Shown piece after piece: positions 11,250-22,399 of a stretch of 64,000 nucleotides of DNA; position 1 is the stretch's first letter, and each line of letters opens with the position of its first letter. The notes beneath the pieces are model-generated. The model worked only from the letters and a program-made list of their open reading frames with translations. It was not told the DNA's origin and did no database searches. The DNA is from Spongilla lacustris (lineage: Eukaryota; Porifera; Demospongiae; Spongillida; Spongillidae): the NCBI GenBank assembly GCA_949361645.1, contig OX442415.1, positions 10,829,071-10,893,070 of the forward strand, given 5' to 3'. Made by a program: the position numbers and the translations under genes.

Positions 11250-12410
11250 GGTGTGATCAGGCCTTAACATATATGCCGATACACTTGCTCCTACATGTAG
11301 CAAAGACACATATGGATTTTTCTGTCATTTTAAATCAATCAGAAATGAAGTGAGTATTGATTTTTCTCGTATTTTAATAATGTCTCCTCATCAGGTGTGC
11401 TGATGGTGTGATGCAGGTATATCAGTAGATAAAGCCATCTATTGTCACGGGCACTTCGTAAGGTGATCAGTCAATTTTTTTTAACACTGTGCTGGTACAT
11501 TATGCTAATGCTCTGCAACCCTAGATCAGTGTACGTAGGCCAACTCAGTTGGGATCTGTATTGCTTCAAACACAGGAACTTGGGGAGATGTCTATCACCA
11601 CTCCGATAGATGAACATGTTCATTGCAGGCTGCTTCTCCCTCCCACTGCAAGCTTGTGTCACCTGGGGCAAAGCAACAGTGACAGCAGAACTTAATGTCA
11701 GTTACTTTGTGCTCTACGTAGACAGAGTTGCATGGATCTCCAGTAAGTCCACCAAATAGTGTGTCCTTTATTACATGTATAGTGCTATAATAGATTTATG
11801 AAGTTAGGATCTTACTGAGCTGCTTCGAAAGTGAAAGCACCCGCTACTGTATAGTACACCATATGGATCCTCACATGGCAACCCGTGCAACAGCCATTGT
11901 TTGGACTGTTTCAGTGGTACAATCAGTGCACCTCAACGTGTGTTGTGGATTCTCTGCTACCAGGATGAAACGACAGAGAGTAACTGAAAACACATTGCGT
12001 TTGAAACATGTCTGTGTATTGTTATAATGTTTACTGCATTGCAAATAATATTTTTTAAAAAATGATTTTAAAGCGAAGAATAAAAAAACATTAGATGCGC
12101 GCTAAATAAGGATTACGGTATAGCTTTGAATTTCACGGGTGATTCATCAGCTATTTCACACATGAATCAGGTGCGGTTGATAATGATTCACCCGTGATAT
12201 CCCGAAAACTTGTGATTCACCCGCGTACTAGTAGAGACGCTACGCAAGCGTTAACGTCTGTGATTCATTGTTAAAAAGCTGGCCGTGTATGTAGAGCCAG
12301 AGATGTGGAGCGCATCAATTAGGCATGCAGGGCGGCCCTTCATGATTTCATCTTCCGAGACGCAGGTGTTTTGGTGAGTATACTATGTGAATTTAGTAGG
12401 GTAGCGTAGG
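11250..12410. other. no gene supported
   Basis: Short frames only. Around 12130-12240 the word GTGATTCACCCG recurs three times in both orientations, which may mark the end of a non-autonomous element. Nothing else was recognised. Confidence 0.4.
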
Positions 12411-12466
12411 GTATGTTCGGTAGTGGACGTGCAGAACAGGCATATCTTCGATGCAGTGAAGGAGGA

Positions 12467-12940
12467 GATATGGCCTTCTCCCTATACTACTGGCCTTCTC
12501 CGTATACAACCCCTATAATGGTGGGCTTCTTATACTGTTGGCCTTCTTCCTATACTATTGGACTGGTGGCCTTCTCCCTATACTGCATGTTGGCCTTCTC
12601 CCTAGACTGTTGGCTTTCTCCCTATACTGTTGGCCTTCTCCCTATATTGTTGGCCTTCTCCCTATACTGCATGTTGGCCTTCTCCCTATACTGTTGGCCT
12701 TCTCCCTATACTGTTGGCCTTCTCCCTATACTGTTGGCCTTCTCCCTATACTGTTGGCCTTCTCCCTATACTGTTGGCCTTCTCCCTATACAGTTGGCCT
12801 TCTCCCTATACTGTTGGCCTTTTCCCTATACTGTTGGCCTTCTCCCTATACTGTTGGCCTTCTCCCTATACTGTTGGCCTTCTCCCTATACTGTTGGCCT
12901 TCTTCCTATACTGTTGGCCTTCTCCCTATACTGTTGGAAG
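12467..12940 (+). repeat. 20-bp minisatellite, ~22 copies
   Basis: Tandem units of GGCCTTCTCCCTATACTGTT, almost invariant between 12670 and 12930 and more variable before. Because 20 is not a multiple of 3, the array is open in all three plus frames and gives overlapping nonsense proteins rich in SLYCWPSPYTVGLLPILLAF-type residues. Those long frames are a property of the repeat, not evidence of a gene. Confidence 0.95.
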
Positions 12941-13517
12941 AGCTTGCAGAGCAAGATGGAACATGCAGAATACAAAGGTATGTATATTACATTATGTGCA
13001 TATGTACATGTATTGAATTGTGCATGTACTGCATACATATGTGCATATGTGCACTGGACATGTACATGTACATGTTTTTTGTACACACTGTTCTTTTGTC
13101 TTACAGTGTAAATAATGTGCAAAATACATGTCATATGTGTTGTGCAGTGACTATTCATGTACTTATTGCAGTCTTCACAGCTGGAGAAGTGTGTTGAGGA
13201 GTCATCATCCGTCCTTGAATTCCAGCTGAAGGGGTCATCATCCTAATGTCAGCTCCTGCAGTTCCAGCTGACTGAGTTGGAGGGCAAGATGGCTCAGGCA
13301 GTGAGCACAGCTGTGGAGCCTGCAGGGGAAGGCTAGGACTGCCAGCTCCAATGAGAGGCTTGCCACAGCTAGAGTGGGCCTTGCACGAGGTACATGATGC
13401 ATGCTAATCATGCATGTGTGCGCTCTACATTGTACATGTACAGGTGCATGTATTTATAATGTATGTACATGTACATGTACTATGCACAGGTACACATGTG
13501 CATATATATATATATAT

Positions 13518-13574
13518 CATACTTAGACATGCATGGCTTAGTCTCAAGGACTAAGCCATGCATGTCTAAGTATG
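13518..13574. repeat. perfect 26-bp inverted repeat at the edge of an 18S fragment
   Basis: Arm 13518-13543 is the exact reverse complement of 13549-13574, with a 5-nt loop TCAAG. The right arm and the loop are 18S rRNA sequence (see 13541-13795); the left arm is an inverted copy of it. This is a fold-back joint, not the natural structure of 18S. Confidence 0.95.
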
Positions 13575-13795
13575 AACGGTTCATACAGTGAAACTGCTAA
13601 TGGCTCATTAAATCAGTTATAGTTTATTTGATGGTTCCTACATGTAATTACTATATGGATAACTGTGGTAATTCTAGTCAAGAGCTAATACATGCAGAAA
13701 GTCCCAACTTTGCGAAAGGGATGTATTTATTAGATCCAAAGCCAATGCGGGGGGCAACTCCCAGACCCTTGGTGATTCATGATAAGCTATGCTGC
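13541..13795 (+). pseudogene. 18S rRNA 5'-domain fragment
   Basis: Recognisable small-subunit rRNA from about nucleotide 25 to 280: AAGCCATGCATGTCTAAGTA, GTGAAACTGC..ATGGCTCATT, TTAAATCAGTTATAGTTTAT, AGCTAATACATGC, GGGATGTATTTATTAGATC and TTGGTGATTCATGATAA. Deviations from the universally conserved core (CTGCTAATGG for CTGCGAATGG, four extra bases inside the TTCTAGAGC block, additional G) show it is a decayed fragment, not functional rDNA. No further 18S, ITS or 28S sequence follows; sequence after 13795 is unrelated. Confidence 0.9.
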
Positions 13796-13976
13796 AAAAT
13801 TCTTTTGGTATTGATGCCAACAATGATGGCTAGTTGACTTCCTAAACACTTCTGTCCATCTTGCAAACTTATATTAGTCATGCAGAAGAAAATTCACTAC
13901 AAAGGTGGCGCTGTTTCCTTTCAGTGGAGATGCATTGAGATCTGGAATGAAAGGTAGATGACTTCACATGAGCCCT

Positions 13977-14050
13977 TGCAAGACGCCCTTCTCCACACAG
14001 GCCTAAAGCCCTTCTCCGCACAGGCCTAAAGCCCTTCTCCACACAGGCAT
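13977..14050. repeat. 24-bp short tandem repeat, 3 copies
   Basis: Three units of the AAAGCCCTTCTCCACACAGG type in direct tandem with single-base differences. Non-coding. Confidence 0.85.
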
Positions 14051-14920
14051 GCTGTTTACATTTATGAATATATATGGTTTTTATAATCACTTTGAATACC
14101 AGAATACTTGCACTTCTAATACTGCCAATAACACACACAGCCATTAATTTAAATAGCTTCCTATCTGAGACAGGGCAACTGAAATCTGTCAAAGCACACA
14201 TAGAGTTAACAAAGGACGCGCATGATAACGCCGTACAATTGCTGGTGTATGCATGCATGGTGTGACAATCTACTCCCCCCCCCCCCCCCTCCGCTTTTTG
14301 CCTTGTGGGCGGACCCCGGCCATTTGGCAACCCTGCATGACAGTTGTTCATATGCATTCATAAATGTAAACAGCATGCCTGATCACATACAGAGATGTAG
14401 GCCCAGGCGCATTTCAGTGTCAAGTGTTTCACATCAAATGTATCCTGATACATATTGTTGCAACTACCAGCCATTTTAAAGGTGGCCAGCAACTCTTAAT
14501 CCTTTTAAATGTACTTCAAATGTTGTGGGTTACAGATTACTGTTCCAAGTGATTAACATGTACATGTACCATTAGTGAAGTCACGCGAATCTAGTGCAGT
14601 TCTTTAGCATGGTCAATTGCGCCCGGGACTCATTTTGTAGTAACCAAATATGTACTTATAAGGTTTCAAACGCAGCTCTTGCATGGAATTCTGATCAACA
14701 CTTTACTTTAAAGATCCAGATTATGAGCGGTGGTGACACAGATACATGTATGGCACTCTTGATGATGTAAGCGCATGGAGCCTTTTTAGCTTTTAGAGTG
14801 CTTTGTTGATCGTTGTGGGCAAGAGCAATAATTTTAAAATAAATACAACACAATCCAAAACATGCCTGTGTCGGAGGGGTGAACTTGTCTGATGTCTCAA
14901 AGTATATTTAGTATTGCCAC
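14050..14920. other. no gene supported; C-tract
   Basis: Contains a 17-19 nt C run near 14274-14292 and a weak copy of repeat R2 near 14625-14670. The short open frames look like chance. Confidence 0.4.
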
Positions 14921-15071
14921 AACTTCTCTAATAAATATTCAAATTGATTGTAAACAAATGAAAAAGAGAAAGAAAAAAAATTTCCCATGTAAACGCATGT
15001 GCTACTCTACGACATTGTTTCATTCGGGTCGCTACATGTTAATTCACATTATTCGAATTCTGGTTCGCCAG

Positions 15072-15567
15072 TTAGCCCCACGGATGCACAGCATTCAGGA
15101 CCGTATTGTGGAAATTGACATAGTTTGCAGGGGACACAAAAAACCACTCCGTGCCTCCGTTCACACCGAGTCGATAATGTTGAGCCGCGTGAAGAGCAGC
15201 AGCCTCGGCTGCTACGTTAAAATTAACGTTAAATGTTTGAACTACATCAAGACGTAGAGGATTTCCTACTTGAAGTTCGTCACGGCGTTCGATTGCCGTT
15301 CTTGTTGTTCTTCCAATCTTGTAATAATTTGTTCCGTACATATGTATGATGTAAACGACTCCAGGTCCATCTTGCGTAACGATCTCGTCATCCTCAGAGT
15401 ACAAGGCCTACATGTGATGCGTACAATGCATGCATGCACAATTATATATAGATTTACATATTATGTACATGTATCACTGATTCACTCACTTGACCGTGGC
15501 ATAACAGTATTATTTCGGAGAAGGCTGTCAACATGACAAACATCAAAGCAGATCCCTTGAGCGGCAT
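15072..15567 (-). CDS. predicted secreted GIY-YIG (T5orf172/MUG113-like) protein, copy 1
   Basis: Two exons on the minus strand. Exon 1 (15567-15490, 26 codons) starts MPLKGSALMFVMLTAFSEII and ends LLCHGQ before a GTGAGT donor; it reads as a signal peptide. Exon 2 (15407-15072) follows an acceptor (CATGTAG) in phase 0 and begins ALYSEDDEIVTQDGPG. The predicted 137-residue protein carries, near residues 43-125, GVVYII..YYKIGRTTR, ERRDELQVGNPLRLDVVQTF and GGTEWFF, the order seen in the T5orf172/MUG113 branch of GIY-YIG nuclease-like domains, including the Arg pair and the Glu of TEW. Such domains normally sit in phage, fungal or nuclear proteins, so secretion is unusual. Activity is inferred only. 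Both copies of the block keep it open, which argues against random decay. Confidence 0.7.
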
Positions 15568-17069
15568 TTTGAATTAAAAGAGTTGGCTCAGACAGGATTT
15601 CAAAATGCTGCCGTCAGTTGGTATAGTGATTGCTTATATATGCACGGGCATCTATGCATGTAAATGTCACGTGCATTCTAAAGCCATACATATATGCGGA
15701 ATTATGTAATTGTATGCGGAAGAAGGGAATTGGCATTTTTATGGCAGCTGCATGCATGAGTGAATTAACTTTTCGAGCCTTGTTGAGGACATACCATGTA
15801 CATGTATTGTGACGGTTGTTATACATGTAAGCTGAAATAGCACTTATGTATTCGACTATCTTGTATACTGACATTATGTAAGTACATGTAGAGTTATTAT
15901 TTTTATTTTATTTTTTACCTTGTCTTCATTTGTTAGGGTCAACTATCGATACGGTTGTGAGCTTTATTAAGAGACATTTCTCAACGACTCCAAAGCTTAC
16001 GGATAAGCTTCCTCACTGAACGGTACATGAATTAACGATTAATGTTCAGGAAGAGGCATGGTTACGTGGTTTAATTCTTTTCTAAGATGCACAATCATGC
16101 AATTTGTCAACATCGAAGGCTGTGCAAACCTTATAGAGTGTGTACGTACGCATATATTGGTTCAGTCTAGTATTTTAAGACCTTTGAAACTTTATTCTTC
16201 CTTATATGAACGTGGCTTCAGTTTGTTCTGCTAGAAGCCCTTCGTTCGGCTCCAAGGGCCATGTAGCCATATTCATTTAATGAATAAGTGCCGAACGCTA
16301 GGTACACCTAGCCTACCGCGTTCGCTAAGTTAAGCCAGGTCCTAGTGTTTTTTGAGGGGTCAATCGGCTTCCATCAAAGATGCATGACGCCTATAGTACC
16401 GGGAGAAGAATATTTGTTCCATCCGGCAAACCGCCGCGAACGCTAGCTAGGTTAACCTTGCGTTTCTGCCGGTGTCGCAGGCGTGTGGCCTGGGTCTTTT
16501 TAACGAAGTAGTGACTTTATATAACACACTTTATGAGGCTATCTTTGAAGGGAACCTCTTGAGATGCATGCAACAAATTCACTGATCGAAGGTTAGACTG
16601 CCACAGAGAACCTGACTGGGTCTACTGGGGGAGTAAGCATGTGCTAAGTGTTTCATCTTTCATGGCTTCATCATGCTCTGTAACAGACGGGATTTGCGAT
16701 GTAAAATACTGCGATTTCTAGGCTGGTTTTTAATTTCTTGTTTGGCACAAACTACTGAGACTTCGGCATATTTCATTTGGTCCTTGTGATGCCTTTTAGT
16801 TTGTCTAGAAAGAGTGGAGTGTATACTCTGGAGAACGGCTTGTGGCAATAATCACACCAATCTTTATCTGTATACCCTTTCTCCTTCGATGTATGGACCT
16901 TGAAATAAGATTATAAGACCAGACAACGGATGCTACTGTTAACCTTCGCAAAGGCGCGAATCTCATAAGTTCCTTGGATTGTATTTCTACAGATCCGGGT
17001 TTGAAACAGGTTTCAGCCACTGAGCATATGGTATAGGAATCGTTTAAAGCGACGGAGATGAGTTATACG

Positions 17070-17091
17070 ATAGATAGTTTAAACTATCTAT
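17070..17091. repeat. 22-bp perfect palindrome
   Basis: ATAGATAGTTT and its exact reverse complement abut, and the same palindrome is kept in copy 2 near 44136-44157. It could be a binding site for a dimeric protein or the centre of a small element; nothing decides. Confidence 0.7.
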
Positions 17092-17654
17092 GGTTATACG
17101 CTAAGTTGATTGACATACACATGTAGTATTTAAAATTATAATTTCCATTCTAGGCCGGCCGGGCCTACGGCAGCCTTAATGTGGCCCCCCCCCCCCCCCC
17201 CCCCCCCCCCGCCCCCCATGCAGTTTGGGTCCAGGGGAACCAAATCCATCTAGGCATCTAGGTTCAGCTGCAGGTAGGGGATGCGATTTCTGATGCATTC
17301 GCCGGTTTTTATATGATTTACACATTTCCTCAACAGTAAGTTTTTCACCAGACAGATTTATTTATGTATATAGTCAGCTGTGAACGGGGTCATAAAAAAT
17401 GCTTATCGTGCTCTATTCTGATGTACAAGTGCAACGTACAGTGCGAGTAATACAAAAAGGTTCCAATAATTATTATTTAATAAAAGCTAGCATCCATGTG
17501 ATATAAAAAGAGTACGTTTGTGCCTATTCAAGATAATGTATCATGCATGCCAACATGTGGTTCAAGTATGCACAACTGGTCCTTCATAAGCTCATCTCAG
17601 CTAACTAGTGCAGCCATCAGCTACGGCACATAAAGAATAGCATACACATATATA

Positions 17655-17740
17655 CTTCTGGAGACAGTACATCCCAGGCAAAACTCATTGCTAGTATCCT
17701 CATCAATGCTGATTTCATACATAAATTACCTCACAGCTTA
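17655..17740 (-). pseudogene. fragment related to the exon at 36260-36351
   Basis: Minus strand reads SALMRILAMSFAWDVLSPEV, resembling PLMREGYGG..ILAWDVLYPEV at 36260-36351, where a donor follows. The copy in the second block near 44712-44795 is similar. Family unknown; probably part of a mobile-element gene. Confidence 0.35.
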
Positions 17741-19059
17741 AACCTAAAATTGACCATGCATTGATATAACTGCATGAATGAAATCTCTCTTAAGACGCCG
17801 CTCTATCTGATTTTGATTTTTGAGGTGTCAATGCAGTCTCATAAACATACACATGCATCATTTAATGTTTACAGGTTATTCTAAGACCTTTTTAATTTTT
17901 AACTACATGCGCATGTAATTTACTCTTCCTCATGTATGAGCATGATGGCTTCAGTTTGTTCTGTCAGTATTGCAAGACCTTTGATAATTTACACTTCCTC
18001 ATGAACATGGCTTCAGTTTGTTCTGCAAGAAGTCCTTCATTCAGTTCCTAGGGCCATGTGGCGACATCAATCTTTATGATGGTTTTAAAACATCATCTTG
18101 TGAATCCCTATGGCTAAGGTGCGGCTCCATAAGATATTGCAGGTGTCAATGCACATCGCATGACATACATTTTGTACATGCATGTAGTCGGATATACATT
18201 TTTTTTAATTGTGATTTATACTATACATCATTGGAAAGAGCAAAAACTCTACATTACTCTGTTACGTTATTTCGTGGTGATGCGTTTCCTTGCGAGCACC
18301 ATGCTATTTGAAAAATCAAAAATAAAATGAATAGGGTATGCGAAACAAAAACTATCCTGATTGAGTTTAAAATCAGTATGAATAAGTGGGTAGCATTGAC
18401 CGAAACCTTAAATCACATACATGTATCCTCACTAATATTGTACATACAAATGCATAAAATTGTGCTTCAAGATTGAAGTAAATTACACTTATTATTGGTC
18501 ATGATAAGGCTCCAGGAAGGTCATTCTGCCAAATAGTACGTGTCCATCAGTTATAAAGTAGTATTGGGGTTATGACATTATGGTCATCTAAATACCAAAG
18601 ATGTTCAATATGAAGACCAATAATGGAGGATATATCTTGCAAAACGTTGAATATTGTAGTTTTTTGAGCCTCATAAAGTTCATTTCCTAAATTTTATTAC
18701 TGTCTCCTCTTCGGTTTCCCTGGGCCAAGAAGGGTTACTGGGCAAAGCTTGTCGAATTTTGATGTCTCCAGGCCACTCACCAATCTGTGCCACCATACAA
18801 GGAGTTGTTTATGTTTTGACATCTGGTAAGGCCCCCCCATATATGCAAATTGTACATGCCTGGATGAATGCATTAACTAATAAGTTGCATCCAAATGCAT
18901 AAGACATGCATATCTCAGTCAAAAAGCAATTGGGCCAGTGTCACTAGATATTTTATTCCTCCGAACATTTTATCCGGCGGATAATTTGTACTAGTATACT
19001 TGATCCGATGGGATATATCATCCTAGGATACTTTAACCTACCCTGGGATGCTGATGACC

Positions 19060-19945
19060 CTCATGACTGTACCTGCACGTCCATTACCTGAAAGATATAG
19101 GCACAATAAATATATTGTGACTGCAACTGACTACTTTTCATGCCTGGTCTGATGTACAATCATATCAGATCAAGGAAGGGAATTTGTTGATCATCTATCA
19201 AATTAATTTCCTTCCTTTTTAAAAAGTATCCATACATGCTCACTGGGCAATTCCTTTTCAGCTGTTTATTTAAACTCACTGTAATTGAGCGCAGGCAAAC
19301 CAATGGTTTGGATGAGCGATTGAATCAAACGCTGACAAGAGCTCTTATAAAAATTTCTAAAGCCAAGGAAAACTGATGAAAACATAGATGCAGCCTTATA
19401 TGCATATTGCATTGCTAAGCATGACTCATCTGATCGCAATTTAGCCCCTTCTTCATGATGTAGAATTGACACCCTCATATGGCAATTGACCATGAAATCA
19501 GCCCCAAGACTAACACAGGTGCAAGCATGCCTACAAGTGACATGGAGGAAACTCTTGGTAACCTTGTATCAATCAGAAAGAAATATCATCTTGAAGCTCC
19601 TAAAAACATTCTATGCGCTCAACAACGACAAAAATCACAATGTGATGCCAAACATGACACATTCATGTAAAGGAGGGGTGATAAACTTTAATTGTTTCAC
19701 ATATTAATTCTATTTCTCAAATTTCCTGTAGAATTTAGTACTGGTACTACGGTTTTGTTGAAGAATATGAGAAACACACATAGGATGGGAGGAAAATGGA
19801 TACCAAGTGGCAAGGTCCTTATGAAGTTGTCCAAAGTTTAAGCAAAGGACGTTGCAAATTGAAGTTAGCTAGAGTTTGTATTTTGAAAAAGGCTTACAAT
19901 AGTTTGGTACTGAAAGAATTTCTTGTACCAATAAAGGTGGGTAAA
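19060..19945 (+). pseudogene. Ty3/gypsy-like integrase, broken, copy 1
   Basis: Plus-strand frames carry KYIVTATDYFS, SDQGREFV, NGLDERLNQTLTRALIKISK, ENIDAALYAYCIAKHDSSD, MAIDHEISP, then QCDAKHDTF, GTTVLLKN..HRMGGKW and a chromodomain-like tail KGRCKLKLARV. This is the catalytic core and C-terminal part of a gypsy-class integrase (DD35E type; the D and E positions fall in TATDYF, SDQGRE and the ERLNQTL helix). Frame changes and stops occur, and a GTAAAG...CTGTAG intron-like insert of ~75 bp separates DTF from the GTTVLLKN part. Copy 2 at 45900-46773 shares the same breaks, so decay preceded duplication. Confidence 0.8.
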
Positions 19946-20008
19946 TGATTACTGCACAATATGGTATGCTGTGAAATAGTTGCATGTAAACAATGATTTT
20001 TTCCACAA

Positions 20009-20464
20009 TGTACATATCAAAGCCTACATGGTACACACACAGTACAGTGTACATATCAAAGCCTACATGGTACACACGCAGTACAGTGTACATATCAAAG
20101 CCTACATGGTACACACACAGTACAGTGTACATATCAAAGCCTACATGGTACACACACAGTACAGTGTACATATCAAAGCCTACATGGTACACACACAGTA
20201 CAGTGTACATATCAAAGCCTACATGGTACACACACAGTACAGTGTACATTTCAAAGCCTACATGGTACACACACAGTACAGTGTACATATCAAAGCCTAC
20301 ATGGTACACACACAGTACAGTGTACATGTCAAAGCCTACATGGTACACACACTACAGTGTACATTTCAAAGCCTACATGGTACACACACAGTACAGTGTA
20401 CATATCAAAGCCTACATGGTACACACACAGTACAGTGTACATATCAAAGCCTTCATGGTACAGT
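20009..20464. repeat. 39-bp minisatellite, ~11.5 copies, copy 1
   Basis: Tandem 39-bp units containing GTACATATCAAAGCCTACAT and GGTACACACACAGTACAGT. As 39 is divisible by 3 and the unit lacks stops in several frames, it yields periodic 13-residue frames on both strands (for example YMVHTQYSVHIKA). These are repeat artefacts unless expression is shown. It sits directly after the integrase relic in both blocks. Confidence 0.95.
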
Positions 20465-20549
20465 GTCCCCGTTTTTAAAAGGGAGTACAACCATTAATTG
20501 AGAGGAAACAGTTGAGTAAATTAAATTTGTTTAGTTACTGTGGAATTCA

Positions 20550-21177
20550 GCGGTGTTCTTTCTGCCAGATGATGTTGACAGGGATTTTGGTGTCTGCAGT
20601 CATAGTTGTGATGCAGCTGGGGATGGTGATCGTGATGATGGTGATGGTGATGATGATGGTGATGATGATGGTGATGGTAATGGTGATCATCATGATGGTA
20701 GTGATGATAAAGAAGCCTTAGATAATGGTGTTTGCATGCACATCATCTACATGAGGAATTGTATTCATCACAACTGTTACGTTTGTGGGGAACTGGTGCT
20801 GATACATGTATGTTGTGCTACAGAGCAGATGAAGATGAAGACTTTGATGTAGGTAATCAAATTATTTGTGTTCATAAATAAATTTAAATACATCTCAAAG
20901 CATATGAACAGTGTGAATCATTAGGATTGCAGGAAGGTGAATATGCTCAGAATAAAGATACAACTGCTTCCCTTTGGGTTGATTTCAAAAAGTTCTATGG
21001 GAAAGAACCACTAAGGGAAGCGAGCAATGGGGATTTTGTTATTGTTAATGAAGACTATCAAGCAGAATTTGACAAATTAAAGGACAAAGTATTCACCATC
21101 CTTTCATTAAAGCCACTGACCTCATCAATATTTGGATGCAATTGCGTAAAACATCATTGCAGTCAGTGCATTTAGAA
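20550..21177 (+). pseudogene. acidic-protein gene remnant, copy 1 (frameshifted)
   Basis: Exon A opens after a GAATTCAG acceptor near 20550 with VFFLPDDVDRDFG, a Cys-containing CSHSCDAAG and a long Asp/Gly run from GATGGT repeats, ending at a GTAGGT donor (20849). Exon B (20933-21177) follows in phase 0 with EGEYAQNKDTTAS, WVDFKKFYGKEPL and a Cys/His-rich end CNCVKHHCSQCI. An ~11-nt loss near 20732 breaks exon A here, while copy 2 (47389-47967) keeps exon A open but lacks 57 nt of exon B. Function not recognised. Confidence 0.45.
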
Positions 21178-22044
21178 ATGTACTATTTAATACCTCAAGC
21201 TCAAATGGATCATCTATGTCAGTGGATTTAAGATGCCACGGAACATTGTTATGTTGATGCAGTGTTTCAGAGGAAAGATTGCTCTCCATGAATACTGATG
21301 ATGTAGGGATAGTGATGGATCATCACATAGATTCAGTATACTATACTTACCTGTAGGTACTGGTTGGCAACAACAGAAATCTTTATATTTCTCCATGGAA
21401 ACAATGATTCGATGCGAATAGGAATATAACAGGCTCGTAAGGCAAATTTTTGAAGCAGAGGAGATGGGAACTATTATTGCACAGATTCTAACGGGGTCAC
21501 CAATAGGTTCGTCTTCTAGTAACTTCTCATATGTCCCATAATCTTACAATTACTGACCATGCATGCTTACGGACCCTAATGAAACGATGGAAATTGACTT
21601 GGTGCAAACAAGGATGCAGTCGATTGGTGAATGGGCAACAGATAATTGAAATCAGTGCAGCTGCTTCCATGCTCAGTACAACCATTTACACATTTTCACC
21701 TAACGGGGGGCACTTGAGACACGCATCCTTTGAAAAGGTTGGTGAAATTCTATTTAACAGATATCGGAAATCATTTTTGAACCTGTAAGGCGAATGTAAT
21801 TCTTTCCCCCTGTAATTCATTGTTCATTCATACATGTATTGGTGTTTATACATGCATTTGCTCATTCAATCTGAATAAATCATCAGCATGATAGATGACT
21901 TTGGCAAGATTTCTTCTGTTATTCTATAACTAACCACCATGCATCACAAAGATATATCCCTCAAAAAAAAATTATAAAGCCGAAATCATTCAAACACAAG
22001 ACTCTACCGGAGTGCCAGTGATTCCTGGCGATCGTTTATCTTAA

Positions 22045-22176
22045 GGTGTCTGAGATAAAATTTCCTGGGGTAGGAATCCCCGTAGGATAAATTGTAAAAG
22101 GATATATACCGGTTATTATATCTAGTGCAATTTATCCGGGCGGATAAAATATACTGGGATAAAGTGTACCGTGACA
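22045..22176. mobile_element. short TGTC...GACA element with GGATAA modules
   Basis: Begins GGTGTCTGAGATAAA and ends ATAAAGTGTACCGTGACACC. Between are inverted and direct GGATAAA/TTATCC modules (TTTATCCGGGCGGATAAA at 22132). It resembles a small fold-back or MITE-like element. The duplicate is at about 54178-54325. Relatives with the same design lie at 18943, 27722, 35548, 37280 and, with other core words, 29773 and 62636. Confidence 0.55.
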
Positions 22177-22399
22177 CCAGGACATTAATTAAATAGAGCT
22201 CTTCGCCAGGTCTAGCTAACCGACAACTTACTTCTAGCATAGCTGGTTAAAGCTAAACGGTCCTTTCTCACTACCCGTACACTTTTGGCAAGGCCGGTAG
22301 ACTTAGCAGCCTCAGACTTAGGGAGCCCAGACAATATTCATCTACAGCAGGCTGTTTCCCATTTTAACACCCAGGTGTGGAGGCAGTGCTTAACACTCC

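Larger units (their letters stand above)
14920..22303. repeat. 7-kb duplicated block, copy 1
   Basis: Collinear with 41964-54443 in the same orientation, mostly near-identical with small indels. Similarity fades on the left near TTCTCTAATAAATATTCAA and ends on the right at GGCAAGGCCGGTA (22303 and 54443). Contents in order: GIY-YIG gene (minus), ~3 kb of unassigned sequence with internal repeats of GGCTTCAGTTTGTTCTGC (16210, 17950, 18010), integrase remains (plus), a 39-bp minisatellite, an acidic-protein gene remnant and a GGATAA-type element. Copy 1 has ~215 bp (18860-19073) that copy 2 lacks. It may be a segmental duplication or two copies of a composite mobile element; target duplications at the outer ends were not found. 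Confidence 0.9.

Noticed and set aside
12413..13197. Long plus-strand open frames of 130-230 codons rich in SLYCWPSPYT
   Set aside because: They are produced by the 20-bp minisatellite, which is stop-free in all three frames, so no protein is implied.
13518..13574. Rho-independent-type terminator hairpin
   Set aside because: The hairpin is an inverted copy of 18S rRNA sequence and the genome is eukaryotic.
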